Notes: generated by a model not told the origin, from the letters alone. Counted from the first letter of the stretch, positions 1-9,704 are shown. The stretch: 64,000 nt of DNA from Shumkonia mesophila (GCF_026163695.1 NZ_JAOTID010000011.1:62001-126000), one strand, 5' to 3'. Numbers and translations: made by a program.

Positions 1-357
1 CTTTCCGACAACCCCACCGTCATCCTGTTCATGATCCTGGGCTTCCTGGTGGTCTCCGGCATGTTCGTCGAAAGCACCGTGCTGGTGCTGCTGCTCACCC
101 CCATCTTCGTGCCGGTCATCACCCACATCGGCATCGATCCGGTGCACTTCGGCATCCTCATGATGTCGCTCGTCACCATGGGCTCCATGACGCCCCCCGT
201 CGGCGTCGCCATGTTCACCGTCTGCGGCCTGCTCAAGTGCTCGACCCACGAGTACGTCGCCGAATCGCTGCCCTTCGTCTTCACCATCGTCATCGTCGTC
301 GCCATCCTCGTCTTCATCCCAGACGTCGTCCTGTTCCTCCCCAATGCGCTGATGTAG
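1..357 (+). CDS. TRAP transporter large permease (DctM family), 3' part
   Basis: The reading frame is open from the first base and ends at a TAG at 355-357, so only the C-terminal 118 residues are present. They form hydrophobic segments with conserved DctM-like features, such as the GMFVEST stretch after a membrane helix and SMTPPVG before the next. DctM proteins are the multi-helix permease subunit of TRAP transporters, which take up organic acids with a periplasmic binding protein and sodium or proton gradient. The next gene is a GntR regulator 14 bases downstream, followed by a sugar-acid dehydratase. This suggests import of an aldarate or similar acid (inference). Confidence 0.9.
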   Translation, partial: LSDNPTVILFMILGFLVVSGMFVESTVLVLLLTPIFVPVITHIGIDPVHFGILMMSLVTMGSMTPPVGVAMFTVCGLLKCSTHEYVAESLPFVFTIVIVVAILVFIPDVVLFLPNALM

Positions 358-371
358 GAAAGGAGGAGGGG

Positions 372-1097
372 ATGTCGAGGGCTTCATTTGCAGGGGACGC
401 CATGACCGCAGAAGCGCTGTCGGCCAAGATCGATCGGCGTCTGCCGACCACGCCGCAGGTGTTCGAGGTGCTGCGCCAGGCCATCGTCAGCTTGAAGATC
501 GGCATCGGCCAGCCGCTGTCCGAGAACGAGGTGGCGGTCCAGCTGGGGGTCAGCCGCACGCCGGTCCGCGAGGCTTTCATCAAGCTGGCCGGAACCGGCC
601 TGATCGAGGTGCTGCCGCAACGCGGCACCTTCGTCGTCAAGATCTCGCCGCGCGCCGTGCGCGACGCCCAGTTCGTGCGCGAAGCCCTGGAAGTGGCGGT
701 GGTTCGCCAGGCCTGTCTGAAGCCGGTGCCGGATCTGGCGCAGCGGTTGCGGGAATTGATCGCCCTTCAGAAGAGCGCCGCCGAGGACGAGGACTTCGAC
801 CGCTTCCTGACCCATGACGAGGCCTTCCACAAGACGATGGCTACCGCCGTCGGCCGCGACCGGGCCTGGCGGGTGATCGAGGGCGAAAAAGGGCAAATGG
901 ACCGGGTGCGCTATCTGAGCCTGCCCAAGGCCTCGCCGCTGTTCCACCTGATCGGCCAGCACGAAGCCATCGCCACCGCGATCGCCACGGAAAACCTGCC
1001 GGCGGCGGAGACGGCACTGCGTCTGCATCTTTCGGAAATCCTCGGCGTCCTGGAGCGGTTCCAGCGGGAAATGCCGCACCTCTTCGCCGACGACTGA
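372..1097 (+). CDS. GntR family transcriptional regulator (FadR/FCD subfamily)
   Basis: This 241-residue protein has an N-terminal winged helix (about residues 25-90, with the typical [11 protein letters not shown] recognition-helix region) and a helical FCD-type ligand domain (about 95-230). FCD domains usually bind a small carboxylate, with metal coordinated by Asp/His residues. The ATG at 372 was chosen because a strong purine-rich Shine-Dalgarno (AAAGGAGGAGGGG) lies just before it. A second ATG at 402 is possible. The gene sits between a TRAP permease and a glucarate-dehydratase-like enzyme on the same strand. It probably represses that operon until the sugar acid is present (inference from context). 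Confidence 0.9.
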   Translation: MSRASFAGDAMTAEALSAKIDRRLPTTPQVFEVLRQAIVSLKIGIGQPLSENEVAVQLGVSRTPVREAFIKLAGTGLIEVLPQRGTFVVKISPRAVRDAQFVREALEVAVVRQACLKPVPDLAQRLRELIALQKSAAEDEDFDRFLTHDEAFHKTMATAVGRDRAWRVIEGEKGQMDRVRYLSLPKASPLFHLIGQHEAIATAIATENLPAAETALRLHLSEILGVLERFQREMPHLFADD

Positions 1098-1132
1098 GCG
1101 TCAAGTATTCGAGCCTGAAAGAAGGAAAAGCG

Positions 1133-2389
1133 ATGGACGAATTGCGAATCGTCGACATCCGGCCGACCACCGTGACAGTGCCGCTCAAGGCGGCGCTGCG
1201 CCATTCCAACGGCTGCCATTGGGGGCGGTTCGTGCGCACCGTCGTCGAGGTCGAAACCGACCAGGGCCTGATCGGGCTGGGCGAGATGGGCGGCGGCGGC
1301 GAAAGCGCCGAGGCGATGTTCCGCGGCCTGTTGCCGTATCTCAAGGGGCACAACCCCTTCGACCTGGAGGCGCTGCGCTGGAAGATCGCCAACCCGACGG
1401 CCAGCCTTTACAACAACCGCACCCAACTGCTGGCGGCCCTCGAATTCGCCTGCCTCGATATCGTCGGCAAGGCGTTGGGGGTGCCCGTCTATAACCTGCT
1501 GGGTGGCAAGCTGCGCGACGAGGTCGAGTTCGCCAGCTACCTGTTCTACACCTATCCGGTGGCGGGACGGCCCGCCGTCGACGTGCGCACGCCCGAGCAA
1601 CTGGTTGGCTATGCCCGCGACCTCAAGAAGACCTGCGGCTTCACCAGCCACAAGCTGAAGGGCGGCGTCTTCGCCCCCGACCACGAGCTCGACTGCTATA
1701 CCGCGCTGGCCGAGGCGTTTCCCAAGGACAAGGTGCGCTTTGATCCCAACGCCGCCTTCTCGGTGGAGGAAGCCATTCGTTTCGGCCACGCCATCGAGGG
1801 GCTCAACAACGACTATTTCGAGGACCCCACCTGGGGCCTGAACGGCATGCGCCGCGTGCGCGAGGCGGTGAACATCCCCACCGCCACCAACACCGTGGTG
1901 GTCAACTTCGAGCAGCTGTCCTCCAACGTGCTCGACCCCGCCATCGACGTCATCCTGCTCGATACCACCTTCTGGGGCGGCATCCGGCCCTGCGTCAAGG
2001 CGGCCGGCGTCTGCGAAACGTTCCAACTGGGCGTCGCCGTACATTCCTCGGGCGAACTGGGCATCCAACTCGCCACCATGCTGCATCTGGGCGCGGTGCT
2101 GCCCAACCTGACCTACGCGGCCGACGCCCACTACCACCACCTGGCCGACGACATCATCGTCGGCGGCCCGATGCCCTATAAGGGCGGCAAGGTGCGCGTC
2201 CCCACCGGCCCCGGTCTGGGCGTCGAGTTGGATCGCGACAAGCTGGCCATCTATGCCGAGCTCTATCGCGAACTGGGCGGCTATCCGTACGACCGCGATC
2301 CGGTGCGCCCCGACTGGTACGCCATGACGCCCAATTCCGACTGGGCCGATCCCAAGACGGACTACACGCTCAAGGTCGGCGGGCGGTAG
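1133..2389 (+). CDS. Mandelate racemase/enolase superfamily dehydratase, glucarate dehydratase-like
   Basis: The 418-residue protein has the enolase-superfamily capping domain (about 1-140) and TIM barrel. Visible catalytic features are the lysine motif HKLKGG, the metal-ligand region FDPNAAFS followed by FEDP, and the histidine-containing HSSGELGIQ near the end of the barrel. Length and motifs fit the glucarate dehydratase subgroup, which dehydrates D-glucarate or related aldarates to a 2-keto-3-deoxy acid. A GAAGGAAAA ribosome site precedes the ATG. It follows the GntR gene by 35 bases, and the TRAP permease upstream supports a sugar-acid catabolic operon. The exact substrate cannot be read from sequence. 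Confidence 0.88.
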   Translation: MDELRIVDIRPTTVTVPLKAALRHSNGCHWGRFVRTVVEVETDQGLIGLGEMGGGGESAEAMFRGLLPYLKGHNPFDLEALRWKIANPTASLYNNRTQLLAALEFACLDIVGKALGVPVYNLLGGKLRDEVEFASYLFYTYPVAGRPAVDVRTPEQLVGYARDLKKTCGFTSHKLKGGVFAPDHELDCYTALAEAFPKDKVRFDPNAAFSVEEAIRFGHAIEGLNNDYFEDPTWGLNGMRRVREAVNIPTATNTVVVNFEQLSSNVLDPAIDVILLDTTFWGGIRPCVKAAGVCETFQLGVAVHSSGELGIQLATMLHLGAVLPNLTYAADAHYHHLADDIIVGGPMPYKGGKVRVPTGPGLGVELDRDKLAIYAELYRELGGYPYDRDPVRPDWYAMTPNSDWADPKTDYTLKVGGR

Positions 2390-2405
2390 CCGCCGGACCG
2401 GGCGA

Positions 2406-3620
2406 TCAGGCGGCCGGGGGGTCGTCCGGGCGTTTGGCCATCAGCACGCCACCGACATGGGCGGCGGTGGCGCAAAGGGTGCCGATCAGCACCGCCGCAA
2501 CCATCGGCGCCGCGCTCGTCGTCATCAGGCTGCCGACGACGAACGAGGCGGCGGCGCCCGTCGCCATCTGCAGGAATCCCGACAGCCCGGCCGCCGCACC
2601 GGCCAATCTGGGGTCGACGCTGACCGCACCGGCAAAGCCGGTGGGCAGGCAGAATCCGTGGCCGAAGGCGATCAGCGTCATCGGACCGAAGACGGTCCAC
2701 ATCGAGAGCTGGCCGGCGAGATGGAGGGCGACGCCCGCCACGGAGCCCGCCACCGTGATGAGCACGCCCAGGGTGATCATGCGATCGATGCCGACGCGGG
2801 GCGAGATGCGCGCCGCCGCGAAATTGGCGACGATGTAGGCCCCGGCGATGGGGATGAAGTAGAGTCCGTAGTCGCTGGGTGGCCGGTCGAGCAGGCGCAC
2901 GGTGACGTAAGGGGCGCTGCCCAGGAAGGCCATGAAAGTCAGCGCGGTCGAGGCGATCTGCAGGCTGTAGCCGCAGAAAATCCGCTGGCGCAGAAGCCGC
3001 CCGAAATCGGGAAGGATGGTGTGGAAGCTGCCGCCCTCGGCCGGCTGGGCCAGCGTTTCGGGAAGCCATTTCCAGGTGGCCGCCGCCAGCAGGGCGCCGA
3101 GGCCCAGCACGAAGGCGAAGGACGAGCGCCAGCCGAACCAGACGTCGAGGAAGCCGCCGATGGTGGGCGACAGCATGGGGGCGACCATCATCGCCATGGT
3201 GATGTAGGCGAGGATGCTGGCGGTGCGCTCGCGGTCGAACAGGTCCCTGACGATGGCCCGTCCGAGCACCATGCCGACGCAGCCGCCGATGGCTTGCACG
3301 ATCCGTCCGGCGATCAGCCAGCCGATGCTCGGCGCCGCCAGGCAGGCCGCCGAGCCCACCAGATGGAGCGCCAGCCCGCCCAGCATGACCGGCCGACGGC
3401 CGAAACGGTCGGACAGCGGGCCGTGCACCAGTTGCGCCCCGGCCAGCCCGACCAGATAGAGCGTCAGGACCAGCTGCACCGTGCCGTAGTCGGCGGCGAA
3501 GGTGGTTTGCAGCCCCGGTATCGAGGGGATGAAGATATTGAGCGACAACGGCCCCAGCGCGGTGGCCGCGATGAGGATGGCCAGCAGCGAGGCGGTGCCG
3601 CGACGCTGCGCGGCGGCCAT
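2406..3620 (-). CDS. MFS drug-resistance transporter, Bcr/CflA family
   Basis: A 404-residue, 12-helix major facilitator protein. The cytoplasmic loop between helices 2 and 3 has the MFS motif LSDRFGRRPVML. Helix 5 carries the antiporter-type motif around APMLSPTIGG, which marks drug:proton antiporters of the 12-TM DHA1 group. Proteins of this family export chloramphenicol, bicyclomycin, sulfonamides or cysteine. The ATG at 3620 starts directly before the first hydrophobic helix; the frame is open further upstream, but that extension has no family resemblance. It follows the flavin oxidoreductase gene by 7 bases and is probably cotranscribed with it. Confidence 0.88.
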   Translation of the reverse strand: MAAAQRRGTASLLAILIAATALGPLSLNIFIPSIPGLQTTFAADYGTVQLVLTLYLVGLAGAQLVHGPLSDRFGRRPVMLGGLALHLVGSAACLAAPSIGWLIAGRIVQAIGGCVGMVLGRAIVRDLFDRERTASILAYITMAMMVAPMLSPTIGGFLDVWFGWRSSFAFVLGLGALLAAATWKWLPETLAQPAEGGSFHTILPDFGRLLRQRIFCGYSLQIASTALTFMAFLGSAPYVTVRLLDRPPSDYGLYFIPIAGAYIVANFAAARISPRVGIDRMITLGVLITVAGSVAGVALHLAGQLSMWTVFGPMTLIAFGHGFCLPTGFAGAVSVDPRLAGAAAGLSGFLQMATGAAASFVVGSLMTTSAAPMVAAVLIGTLCATAAHVGGVLMAKRPDDPPAA

Positions 3621-3627
3621 GGTTCGC

Positions 3628-4752
3628 CTACCCTTTCGGCTTGGCGGCGGGCTTGCCTGGCGGATGCGCCAGGCCGCGGAACGACGGGTGGGCCCGCGCA
3701 TACTCGTACGGATAGGTGGCTTCGGCGCCCAGCTCGGCGGCGGCCTGCCAAGTCCAACGCGGATTGAACAGCATGGCCCGGGCCAGCGCCACCATGTCGG
3801 CCTGTTCCGTCCGCACGATGGTTTCGGCCTGGAGGGCATCGGTGATCAGGCCGACGGCCATGACGGCGAGCCCGGTTTCCTTTTTGATCCGCGCGGCGAA
3901 CGGGACTTGGTAGCCGGGGCCGCCGGCGATGATGGCGTCCGGCGAGGAGCCGCCGCTCGACACATGAATGAAGTCGCAGCCCCGCGCCTTCAGCGCGTGG
4001 GCCAGGGCGACGGTTTCATCGACGGACCAACCGCCGTCCACCCAGTCGGTGGCCGACACCCGCACGCCCAGGGGTTTCCCGGCCGGCCAGACGGCGCGCA
4101 CCGCCTCGAAGACCTCCAGCGGGAAGCGCAGGCGGTTTTCCAGCGAGCCGCCGTAGGCATCCGTCCGCCGGTTGCTGAGCGGCGACAGGAACTGGTGCAG
4201 CAGATAGCCGTGGGCGGCGTGCAGTTCGATCAGGTCGAAGCCGATGCGCTCGGCCCGCCGGGCGGCCTCGACGAAGGCCTTCCGCACCCCGTCGAGTCCC
4301 GCCGCGTCGAGGGCTTGGGGCGCCGGCCAATCGGCGGCGAAGGGCACGGCCGAGGGGGCCACCGTCTGCCAGCCGCCTTGGCGCAGCGGCCCCGGCGGCA
4401 GGCCGGTTCCCGGCGCGCTGCTGGAGGCTTTGCGGCCGGCATGGGCCAACTGGATGCCGATGGGCGTGTTGCCCCACTCCTTGCAGAAGGCGACGATGCG
4501 GGCAAGCGCCCGCTCGTGGTCGTCGGAATAAAGCCCCAGGCAGCGGTCGCTGATGCGGCCCTCGGCGGTCACCGCGGTGGCTTCCGTGATGAACAGCCCG
4601 TTGCCGGACACCGCGAACTGCCCCATGTGCATCAGGTGCCAGTCGTTGGCCGTGCCGTCGATGGCGCTGTACTGGCACATGGGGGCGACGACGACGCGAT
4701 TCTTCAGCGTCAGGCCGCGCAAGCGGAGGGGTGAAAAGAGGACGCTTTCCAT
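3628..4752 (-). CDS. NADH:flavin oxidoreductase, old yellow enzyme (YqjM class)
   Basis: The 374-residue TIM-barrel flavoprotein reduces activated C=C bonds of enones, nitro compounds or similar electrophiles with NAD(P)H and FMN. PMCQYS places a cysteine at residue 26, the redox-tuning cysteine typical of the YqjM/thermophilic class. QLAHAGRK holds substrate-binding histidine residues, and later segments YGGSLENRLRF and VSSGG match FMN-binding regions. The ATG at 4752 is preceded by AGGAG at good spacing; an upstream in-frame ATG at 4767 is less likely. It heads a two-gene unit with the MFS pump, which suggests xenobiotic handling (inference). Confidence 0.9.
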   Translation of the reverse strand: MESVLFSPLRLRGLTLKNRVVVAPMCQYSAIDGTANDWHLMHMGQFAVSGNGLFITEATAVTAEGRISDRCLGLYSDDHERALARIVAFCKEWGNTPIGIQLAHAGRKASSSAPGTGLPPGPLRQGGWQTVAPSAVPFAADWPAPQALDAAGLDGVRKAFVEAARRAERIGFDLIELHAAHGYLLHQFLSPLSNRRTDAYGGSLENRLRFPLEVFEAVRAVWPAGKPLGVRVSATDWVDGGWSVDETVALAHALKARGCDFIHVSSGGSSPDAIIAGGPGYQVPFAARIKKETGLAVMAVGLITDALQAETIVRTEQADMVALARAMLFNPRWTWQAAAELGAEATYPYEYARAHPSFRGLAHPPGKPAAKPKG

Positions 4753-4908
4753 GGAGCTCCTGCCCATAAACGTTATCGTTGCACTCGGAGTGCCAGATAA
4801 GCCCGTCTGGACGCCGGCGCAAGGATGGGAAAGGGATGGATGATCTTGGCGCCGGCCGGGATAGCACGATTTTCCGCGCCTCGCCACCCCACAAGCGGGG
4901 GTGCGGCC

Positions 4909-5859
4909 TTATACCGCGTGGGCGAGGCCGAGCAGGGCCGGCGTCGGGTGGGTGACGAGATAGGTAGGGATCGCCGCCAGATAGTCGGTGAAGCGGCCCA
5001 TGTCGACGAAGCGGCGGCGGAAGGCGGCGCCGTCGAAGGCGGTGCCCAGGTGGCGGACCACGCCGCCGCCGACGAAGACGCCGCCCTGCGCGCAAAAGAC
5101 CAGGGCCATGCCGCCGGCGAACCCCCCCAGCATGGCCGAGAACAGCCGCACCGCTTCGCTGCATTGCGGGCAGTCGCCGCGGCCGCCGCGCTCGGTGACG
5201 TCGGCCGGCGTCGTCTCCGGGTTGGCGGGGACGCCGTCCAGCTCGCACAGCGCCTGGTAAAGATTGACCAGGCCCGGCCCCGACAGCACGCGCTCGGCCG
5301 AAACGTGACCGAAGCGCCGGCGCAGAATGGCCAGGATCGCCGCCTCGTGGTCGTCGCGCACGGCCAACGGCGCGTGCCCGCCCTCCGAGGCGACGGGGGC
5401 CCAGCTTGCCCCGTGCGGACTCAGCGCGCCGACCCCCAGGCCGGTACCGGGCGCCACCGCCGCCATCGCCGCGCCGGGGATCGCCTGGCCGTCGCCGATG
5501 GCGGCCCGCTGGGTGTCGTCGAGGTGCGGCAGGGCCAGGGCCAGGGCCACCATGTCGTTGACCACGTTGAGGGAATCGAGGCCGAGGCGGCGGCGGGTTT
5601 CCTCGATCGAGAACGACCACGCCGAGTTGGTCAGTTCCACCCTGTCGCCGGAAACCGCCGACGCCACCCCAAAGGCGGCGCGCCGGGGGGGTGCCGGGGG
5701 GCGCACCTGGGCCAGATAGGCTTCGGCCGCTGCCGCCGGGTCGGCGTAGTCGCGGCAGGCCAGCACGCGCAAATCGCCGACGCCGCCATCCTTGCCGACC
5801 AGGGCGAAACGGGCGTTGGTGCCGCCGATGTCGGCAACCAGGGCGGTCGGGGCGGTCAT
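4909..5859 (-). CDS. glk: Glucokinase
   Basis: The 316-residue protein has the ATP-binding motif DIGGTNARF at residues 9-17 and the typical bacterial glucokinase layout. This includes GTGLGVGAL in the middle and a glycine-rich segment FVGGGVVRHL near the C-terminus. It phosphorylates glucose with ATP in the cytoplasm. The ATG at 5859 overlaps the stop of otsA by four bases (ATGA), so the two are translationally coupled. Pairing with otsA places glucose 6-phosphate production beside its use for trehalose 6-phosphate. The upstream in-frame extension lacks family similarity. Confidence 0.92.
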   Translation of the reverse strand: MTAPTALVADIGGTNARFALVGKDGGVGDLRVLACRDYADPAAAAEAYLAQVRPPAPPRRAAFGVASAVSGDRVELTNSAWSFSIEETRRRLGLDSLNVVNDMVALALALPHLDDTQRAAIGDGQAIPGAAMAAVAPGTGLGVGALSPHGASWAPVASEGGHAPLAVRDDHEAAILAILRRRFGHVSAERVLSGPGLVNLYQALCELDGVPANPETTPADVTERGGRGDCPQCSEAVRLFSAMLGGFAGGMALVFCAQGGVFVGGGVVRHLGTAFDGAAFRRRFVDMGRFTDYLAAIPTYLVTHPTPALLGLAHAV

Positions 5860-7235
5860 TCGTAGGGAGCCTGGCCGAGGGCTTCGAGGAAGCTCTCGCG
5901 CCACCGGGTGAGGGTGTTGACCCGAAGCGTCTCGATCATGGCTTTCCAGCGCTCCTTGCGTTCCTCCAGCGGCATGGTCATGGCCCGGCGGATGGCATCG
6001 GCGACGCCGTCCAGATCGAACGGGTTGACGATCAGCGCCTCGGGCAGTTCGCGTGCCGCCCCGGCGAAGCGCGACAGCACCAGCACGCCGGGATCGTCCG
6101 AGTCCTGGGCGGCGACGTATTCCTTGGCCACCAGGTTCATGCCGTCGCGCAGGGGGGTGATCAGGCCGATTCGGCTGCCGCGATAGAATTCCACCAGTTG
6201 ATCGCGCTTGAAGCTACGGTTCAGGTAGTTGATGGGGACCCAGTCGAAGTCGGCGAACCGGCCGTTGAGTTGCCCGATTTCGGCCGCCAGTTCGTGCTGG
6301 ATGTCCATGTATTCCGGGACCTCGGTCCGCGACAGCGGGGCAATCTGCACCAGCGTCACCTTGCCGTGGTAGTCGGGATAGCGTTCCAGGAAACGCTCGA
6401 AGGCGCGCAACCGCTCCACCAGCCCCTTGCTGTAGTCCAGGCGGTCGACCCCGATCAGCCACGTGCGGTCGCTGGGCAGGTTGTGCAGAAGGGCGGCCTT
6501 TTTCGTCTTGGCCGAACGGGCGCCCAGCTTTTCGAAGTCCTCGGTGTCGATGCCGATGGGGAAGATCTCCACCCGCAGCGTGCGGCCGAAGGCCCGGATC
6601 AGGTGGTTGCCCATGATGCCGCCCTCGGCCTCGTGAACGATGTAGTCGAGGAAGGCGCGCAGGTCGTTCTCGGTATGGAAGCCGACCAGGTCATAGGCGC
6701 ACAGCGCCTGGACGATGGCCCGATGCGACGGCAGCGCGGTCAGGATCTCCATGGCCGGAAAGGGGGTGTGCAGGAAGAATCCCATGGGGCGGTCGATGCC
6801 AGCCTGGCGAAGCTCCTGGCCCAGGGGAATCAGGTGATAGTCGTGGACCCAGATCAGGTCGTCGGGCTTGAGGAGCGGAAGCAGATGGCCGACGAACAGC
6901 TTGTTGACTTCGAGATAGCTGGAATAGTTCTGCTTGCTGAAGGCGGTGAGGTCGAGCCGGTAGTGGAACAGCGGCCACAGGGCGCGATTGGCGAACCCGT
7001 TGTAGTATTCGGCGTAGTGCTTGCGCGACAGGTCGATGGTGGCGTAGGTGACCTTCCTGTCCTGCCGGATCACCGGCTCGGGGTCGGGACGCGTCGCCAC
7101 CTTGCCGCTCCACCCGAACCACACGCCGCCTTTCTGCTGGAGGGCATCTTGCAGGGCCACGGCCAAGCCGCCGGCTTGAGCCTTTCGGTCGGTTGCCACG
7201 CTGACCCGGTTCGACACCACGACAAGACGGCCCAA
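5856..7235 (-). CDS. otsA: Alpha,alpha-trehalose-phosphate synthase (UDP-forming)
   Basis: The 459-residue GT20 enzyme makes trehalose 6-phosphate from UDP-glucose and glucose 6-phosphate. The N-terminus has the expected VVVSNRV strand and GGLAVAL loop. The middle carries WVHDYHL and GFFLHTPFP, and the C-terminal nucleotide-binding half has [10 protein letters not shown] and [12 protein letters not shown], all hallmark OtsA motifs. Length is normal for the family. It is first in a two-gene unit with glk. No trehalose phosphatase (otsB) gene lies in the window, so the second step must be encoded elsewhere. Confidence 0.95.
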   Translation of the reverse strand: MGRLVVVSNRVSVATDRKAQAGGLAVALQDALQQKGGVWFGWSGKVATRPDPEPVIRQDRKVTYATIDLSRKHYAEYYNGFANRALWPLFHYRLDLTAFSKQNYSSYLEVNKLFVGHLLPLLKPDDLIWVHDYHLIPLGQELRQAGIDRPMGFFLHTPFPAMEILTALPSHRAIVQALCAYDLVGFHTENDLRAFLDYIVHEAEGGIMGNHLIRAFGRTLRVEIFPIGIDTEDFEKLGARSAKTKKAALLHNLPSDRTWLIGVDRLDYSKGLVERLRAFERFLERYPDYHGKVTLVQIAPLSRTEVPEYMDIQHELAAEIGQLNGRFADFDWVPINYLNRSFKRDQLVEFYRGSRIGLITPLRDGMNLVAKEYVAAQDSDDPGVLVLSRFAGAARELPEALIVNPFDLDGVADAIRRAMTMPLEERKERWKAMIETLRVNTLTRWRESFLEALGQAPYE

Positions 7236-7648
7236 AACGCCACTCCTCTGCCCGCTGTTTGTTTCTTGGCCGAACGGTCAAGCCAGAAAGAACCCCTCCC
7301 GTCCCGGGCGTCGGCGTTCACGCCCAACCACCCGCCGACCGCGGGATTGTATCGTAACCGACACCCCCCCAACAGAAATCGAGTATATCACGTTCCCGGA
7401 AATCGGAAAAACCACCCCCCGGGGTTTTTCCCGCTGGCGTTGTGACCGCCGGCGGGCTCCGGCGGAACCGTGAACGGCCGGTTTGGGAGGGCGGCGTTCT
7501 CGGCTATACTTCGGATTGGGCGCAAGGGGCGGCCGTCGTTGCCGGCGCCATCGGTTGGGGTTGCGAATTGCGGTGGTGCTTGGCCGCGAGGAGAGGCATA
7601 ATCCGCGCCCCTTGTCGCCGGGTAGCCCAAGGAGGTACGGGGGTTGCG
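7236..7648. other. 413-base intergenic region upstream of otsA and the 7649 gene
   Basis: No convincing gene. It should contain the divergent promoters for otsA-glk (minus) and the small gene at 7649 (plus). An inverted repeat with 9-bp arms (GGAAAAACC at 7405-7413 and GGTTTTTCC at 7423-7431) is visible but has no T tail. TATACT near 7505-7510 resembles a -10 element for the plus-strand gene. Both regulatory readings are tentative. Confidence 0.4.
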
Positions 7649-7867
7649 ATGAAAACCTACGAGATTGCCATCTACAATCAGGAGGTCCGCAAGCTGGTCG
7701 CCGAGGGACGCCGGCATCGCAATCTCTCCGACGCCTGGGCCGACACCCACTACATCGAAATCAAGGCGAACTCCCCGCAGGAGGCGCGGGCCAAGTTGGC
7801 CAGCCGCTATCCGGCCGAGAACGGCTACGTCATCGAGGAAGTCCTTACCGAAAAATTTGCCGATTGA
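7649..7867 (+). CDS. Small conserved-looking protein, unknown function
   Basis: A 72-residue soluble acidic protein with no signal peptide or membrane segment. The ATG at 7649 follows an AAGGAGG ribosome site at 7629-7635. Composition is that of a real alphaproteobacterial protein: charged, with YEIAIYNQEVRKLV near the start and a C-terminal RYPAENGYVIEEV segment. The spacing of tyrosines and the EARAKLASRYP stretch recall small proteins of unknown function that are widespread in this group. I cannot assign a role. It is a single gene between the otsA promoter region and a convergent transglycosylase gene. Confidence 0.7.
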   Translation: MKTYEIAIYNQEVRKLVAEGRRHRNLSDAWADTHYIEIKANSPQEARAKLASRYPAENGYVIEEVLTEKFAD

Positions 7868-7892
7868 CCACAGGCCGGCCGCGGTCGTCCTT

Positions 7893-8858
7893 TCACGAGG
7901 CGTCGTCGGGTTCGGGGTTGGACAGCCGCCAGCGGCGCAGCTGGTCGTGCCGGCGGTTGGCGAAGCTTTCGACGTGCGCTTCCGGCGGCACCAACAACTC
8001 GCGCTGGCGCGCGGCGGCGGCCTGGGCCCGGCGCATGAGGGCGACGTGGCGGGTCGGCAGCGACGACGCCTGGGCTTCCCGCCAGGCGTCGAGATCCTGG
8101 CGCCGGCGGGTGGTGGCGTCGGCGGTCCGCTCGTCGGCGCGGGCCATGCGCAGGCGGGCGTTGAGTTCGGCGGTGCGGGTCATGTCGATGGAAACCAGGG
8201 CGCGGGCCGGAGGCTGGCCGGCCTCGGCCGGGGCCGCCTTGGCCACCTGGGTCCGTTCGGCCGGTCCCTTGCCCGGGGCTTCGGCGGGGGCGTTGCGGCG
8301 GGTCCGGTTCCACAGCTCCACCACCTTCTGCTTGTAGGCGTCGCTCAGGTTGGGCGTCGACGAATGATAGTAGGCGGCGGCCTGGGTCCACGAGCCGGTG
8401 GAGGCATGGAGGTCTTTCAGGAACTCGCCGGCGTAGGCGACGTTGGCCGAAGGGTCGAGGGCTTCGGTCAGGTTGGCGAAGGCTTTGCCGTGATGGTAGA
8501 GGTTGATCTGCATGCAGCCGACGTCGATGTTGGTGATGCCCTGGGCCGTCAGCCGCCTGACCTCGGCCACCGCTTCCGCCTTGGTCGGAAAATAACGCCC
8601 GCGGCCCTGGGCCATCACTGTCCACGGCCAGGCAAAACTTGCCCGGGCATCGTCGTCCCAGCGCCCCGTCTCAGCCAGCGCGATGGCGCCCAGCAGATGT
8701 TGGGGAATGCCCATCGCCTGCTCTACCGCCCGCGTCTCGCGAAGGCAGATTTCCCGTGTCTTGTCAATGGATTGCGCCGGCGCGGCGATGGCCGCGAGGG
8801 GGGCCGCCGACCACAGGGCCAGCCCGGCGATGACGATGCGTAGGGGGTATCCGATCAA
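7893..8858 (-). CDS. Secreted lytic transglycosylase (SLT domain)
   Basis: A 321-residue protein with an N-terminal signal peptide (hydrophobic stretch ending near AIAAPA, about residue 27). A transglycosylase SLT-like domain (about 40-170) follows. The likely catalytic glutamate is in AIALAETGRW, followed by the typical IDVGCMQINLYHH segment and AAAYYHSS near the domain end. Such enzymes cleave peptidoglycan to 1,6-anhydromuropeptides in the periplasm. The C-terminal 150 residues are Ala/Arg rich and likely disordered or coiled. It converges with the small gene at 7649. It could serve an envelope-spanning machine, but no such machine is encoded nearby. Confidence 0.85.
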   Translation of the reverse strand: MIGYPLRIVIAGLALWSAAPLAAIAAPAQSIDKTREICLRETRAVEQAMGIPQHLLGAIALAETGRWDDDARASFAWPWTVMAQGRGRYFPTKAEAVAEVRRLTAQGITNIDVGCMQINLYHHGKAFANLTEALDPSANVAYAGEFLKDLHASTGSWTQAAAYYHSSTPNLSDAYKQKVVELWNRTRRNAPAEAPGKGPAERTQVAKAAPAEAGQPPARALVSIDMTRTAELNARLRMARADERTADATTRRRQDLDAWREAQASSLPTRHVALMRRAQAAAARQRELLVPPEAHVESFANRRHDQLRRWRLSNPEPDDAS

Positions 8859-9119
8859 GCCCGCTTCTCCTTTGCCCGCTGCTGACGACGCAAGCGGCGT
8901 GCCAAGCCGAAAGCGGGCGGGAGAGGGGGGTTAAAAAAACTGACTAAAAAATTTGGTTTCTTCTATTGCAAACAAATTGCAACGTCCCCAGATAGGGTTT
9001 GCAGCGTGTGGGGAACGGTCATTCGAGCGTTTTTCCATGTGCTGCCTTTCTTGGACGTTTCCTCCCAAAACTCGGGCCGCGGTTTTCCGCGGCCCAAATT
9101 TTTTGTGAGGCTCGGCGTC
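8859..9119. other. Intergenic region with AT-rich tract and strong hairpin
   Basis: No gene is supported here. An AT-rich tract at about 8931-8985 probably serves as promoter for the transglycosylase gene on the minus strand. It is followed by a perfect GC hairpin near 9074-9095 (listed separately). A short plus-strand transcript ending at that hairpin is possible. Confidence 0.4.
9074..9105 (+). terminator. Rho-independent terminator-like hairpin
   Basis: Perfect 9-bp stem GGGCCGCGG (9074-9082) and CCGCGGCCC (9087-9095) with a TTTT loop, followed on the plus strand by AAATTTTTTG. On the minus strand the stem is followed only by GAGTTTT, a weaker tail, so it may also end the GNAT gene that stops at 9120. 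No plus-strand gene is known to need it. Confidence 0.7.
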
Positions 9120-9704
9120 TCAGCCCGGGGCGGCGGGTAGCGTGTCGTCGCCGGGGCCGAGCGGCCGGCGCATGTAGACCGAATCCACCCAGCGGCCGAA
9201 CTTGAAGGCGATCGAGGCCAGCCGCCCAGCCATCTCGAAGCCCAGCTTGGCGTGCAGCCCGATGGAGGCGGCGTTGGCCGAATCGCCGATCACCGCCACC
9301 ATCTGGCGATAGCCCAGTTCCGAGCAGCGGGCGATCAGTTCGGCCAACAGCGCGCTGCCGACGCCGCGCCCGACGGCGGCGGGCGCCACGTAGACCGAAT
9401 CCTCCAGACTGAAACGATAGGCCACGCGGTCGCGGAAGGGCGAAGCATAGGCATAGCCCAGCACGCCACCGCCGGGAACGTCCTCGGCCACCAGGTAGGG
9501 CAGGCCGCGGCCGATCACTTTTTGCCGGCGGGCCGCCATCTCGGCGACGGCGGGCGGCATCTCCTCGAAGGAGGCCAGGCCGGTCAGCACATGGTGGGCA
9601 TAGATGGCCTGGATGGCGGCCATGTCGGCGGCATCGGCCGGGCGGATGCGAAGCGCCGCCTGGGCGACGCCGGCGGCCGGGGGCAGGGGGTGTTCGTCGC
9701 GCAT
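9120..9704 (-). CDS. GNAT acetyltransferase, phosphinothricin acetyltransferase-like
   Basis: The 194-residue single-domain GNAT protein has the acetyl-CoA pyrophosphate loop in VGRGVGSALL (motif A). It also has the N-terminal IRPADAADMAAIQAIYAHHV typical of Pat/Bar-type enzymes and the C-terminal ASIGLHAKLGFEMAGRL. Members acetylate phosphinothricin, methionine sulfone or other small amines in the cytoplasm. About 15 residues precede the domain, so the true start could be slightly downstream. It stands alone, upstream of the tRNA-Val gene on the opposite strand. Confidence 0.87.
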   Translation of the reverse strand: MRDEHPLPPAAGVAQAALRIRPADAADMAAIQAIYAHHVLTGLASFEEMPPAVAEMAARRQKVIGRGLPYLVAEDVPGGGVLGYAYASPFRDRVAYRFSLEDSVYVAPAAVGRGVGSALLAELIARCSELGYRQMVAVIGDSANAASIGLHAKLGFEMAGRLASIAFKFGRWVDSVYMRRPLGPGDDTLPAAPG

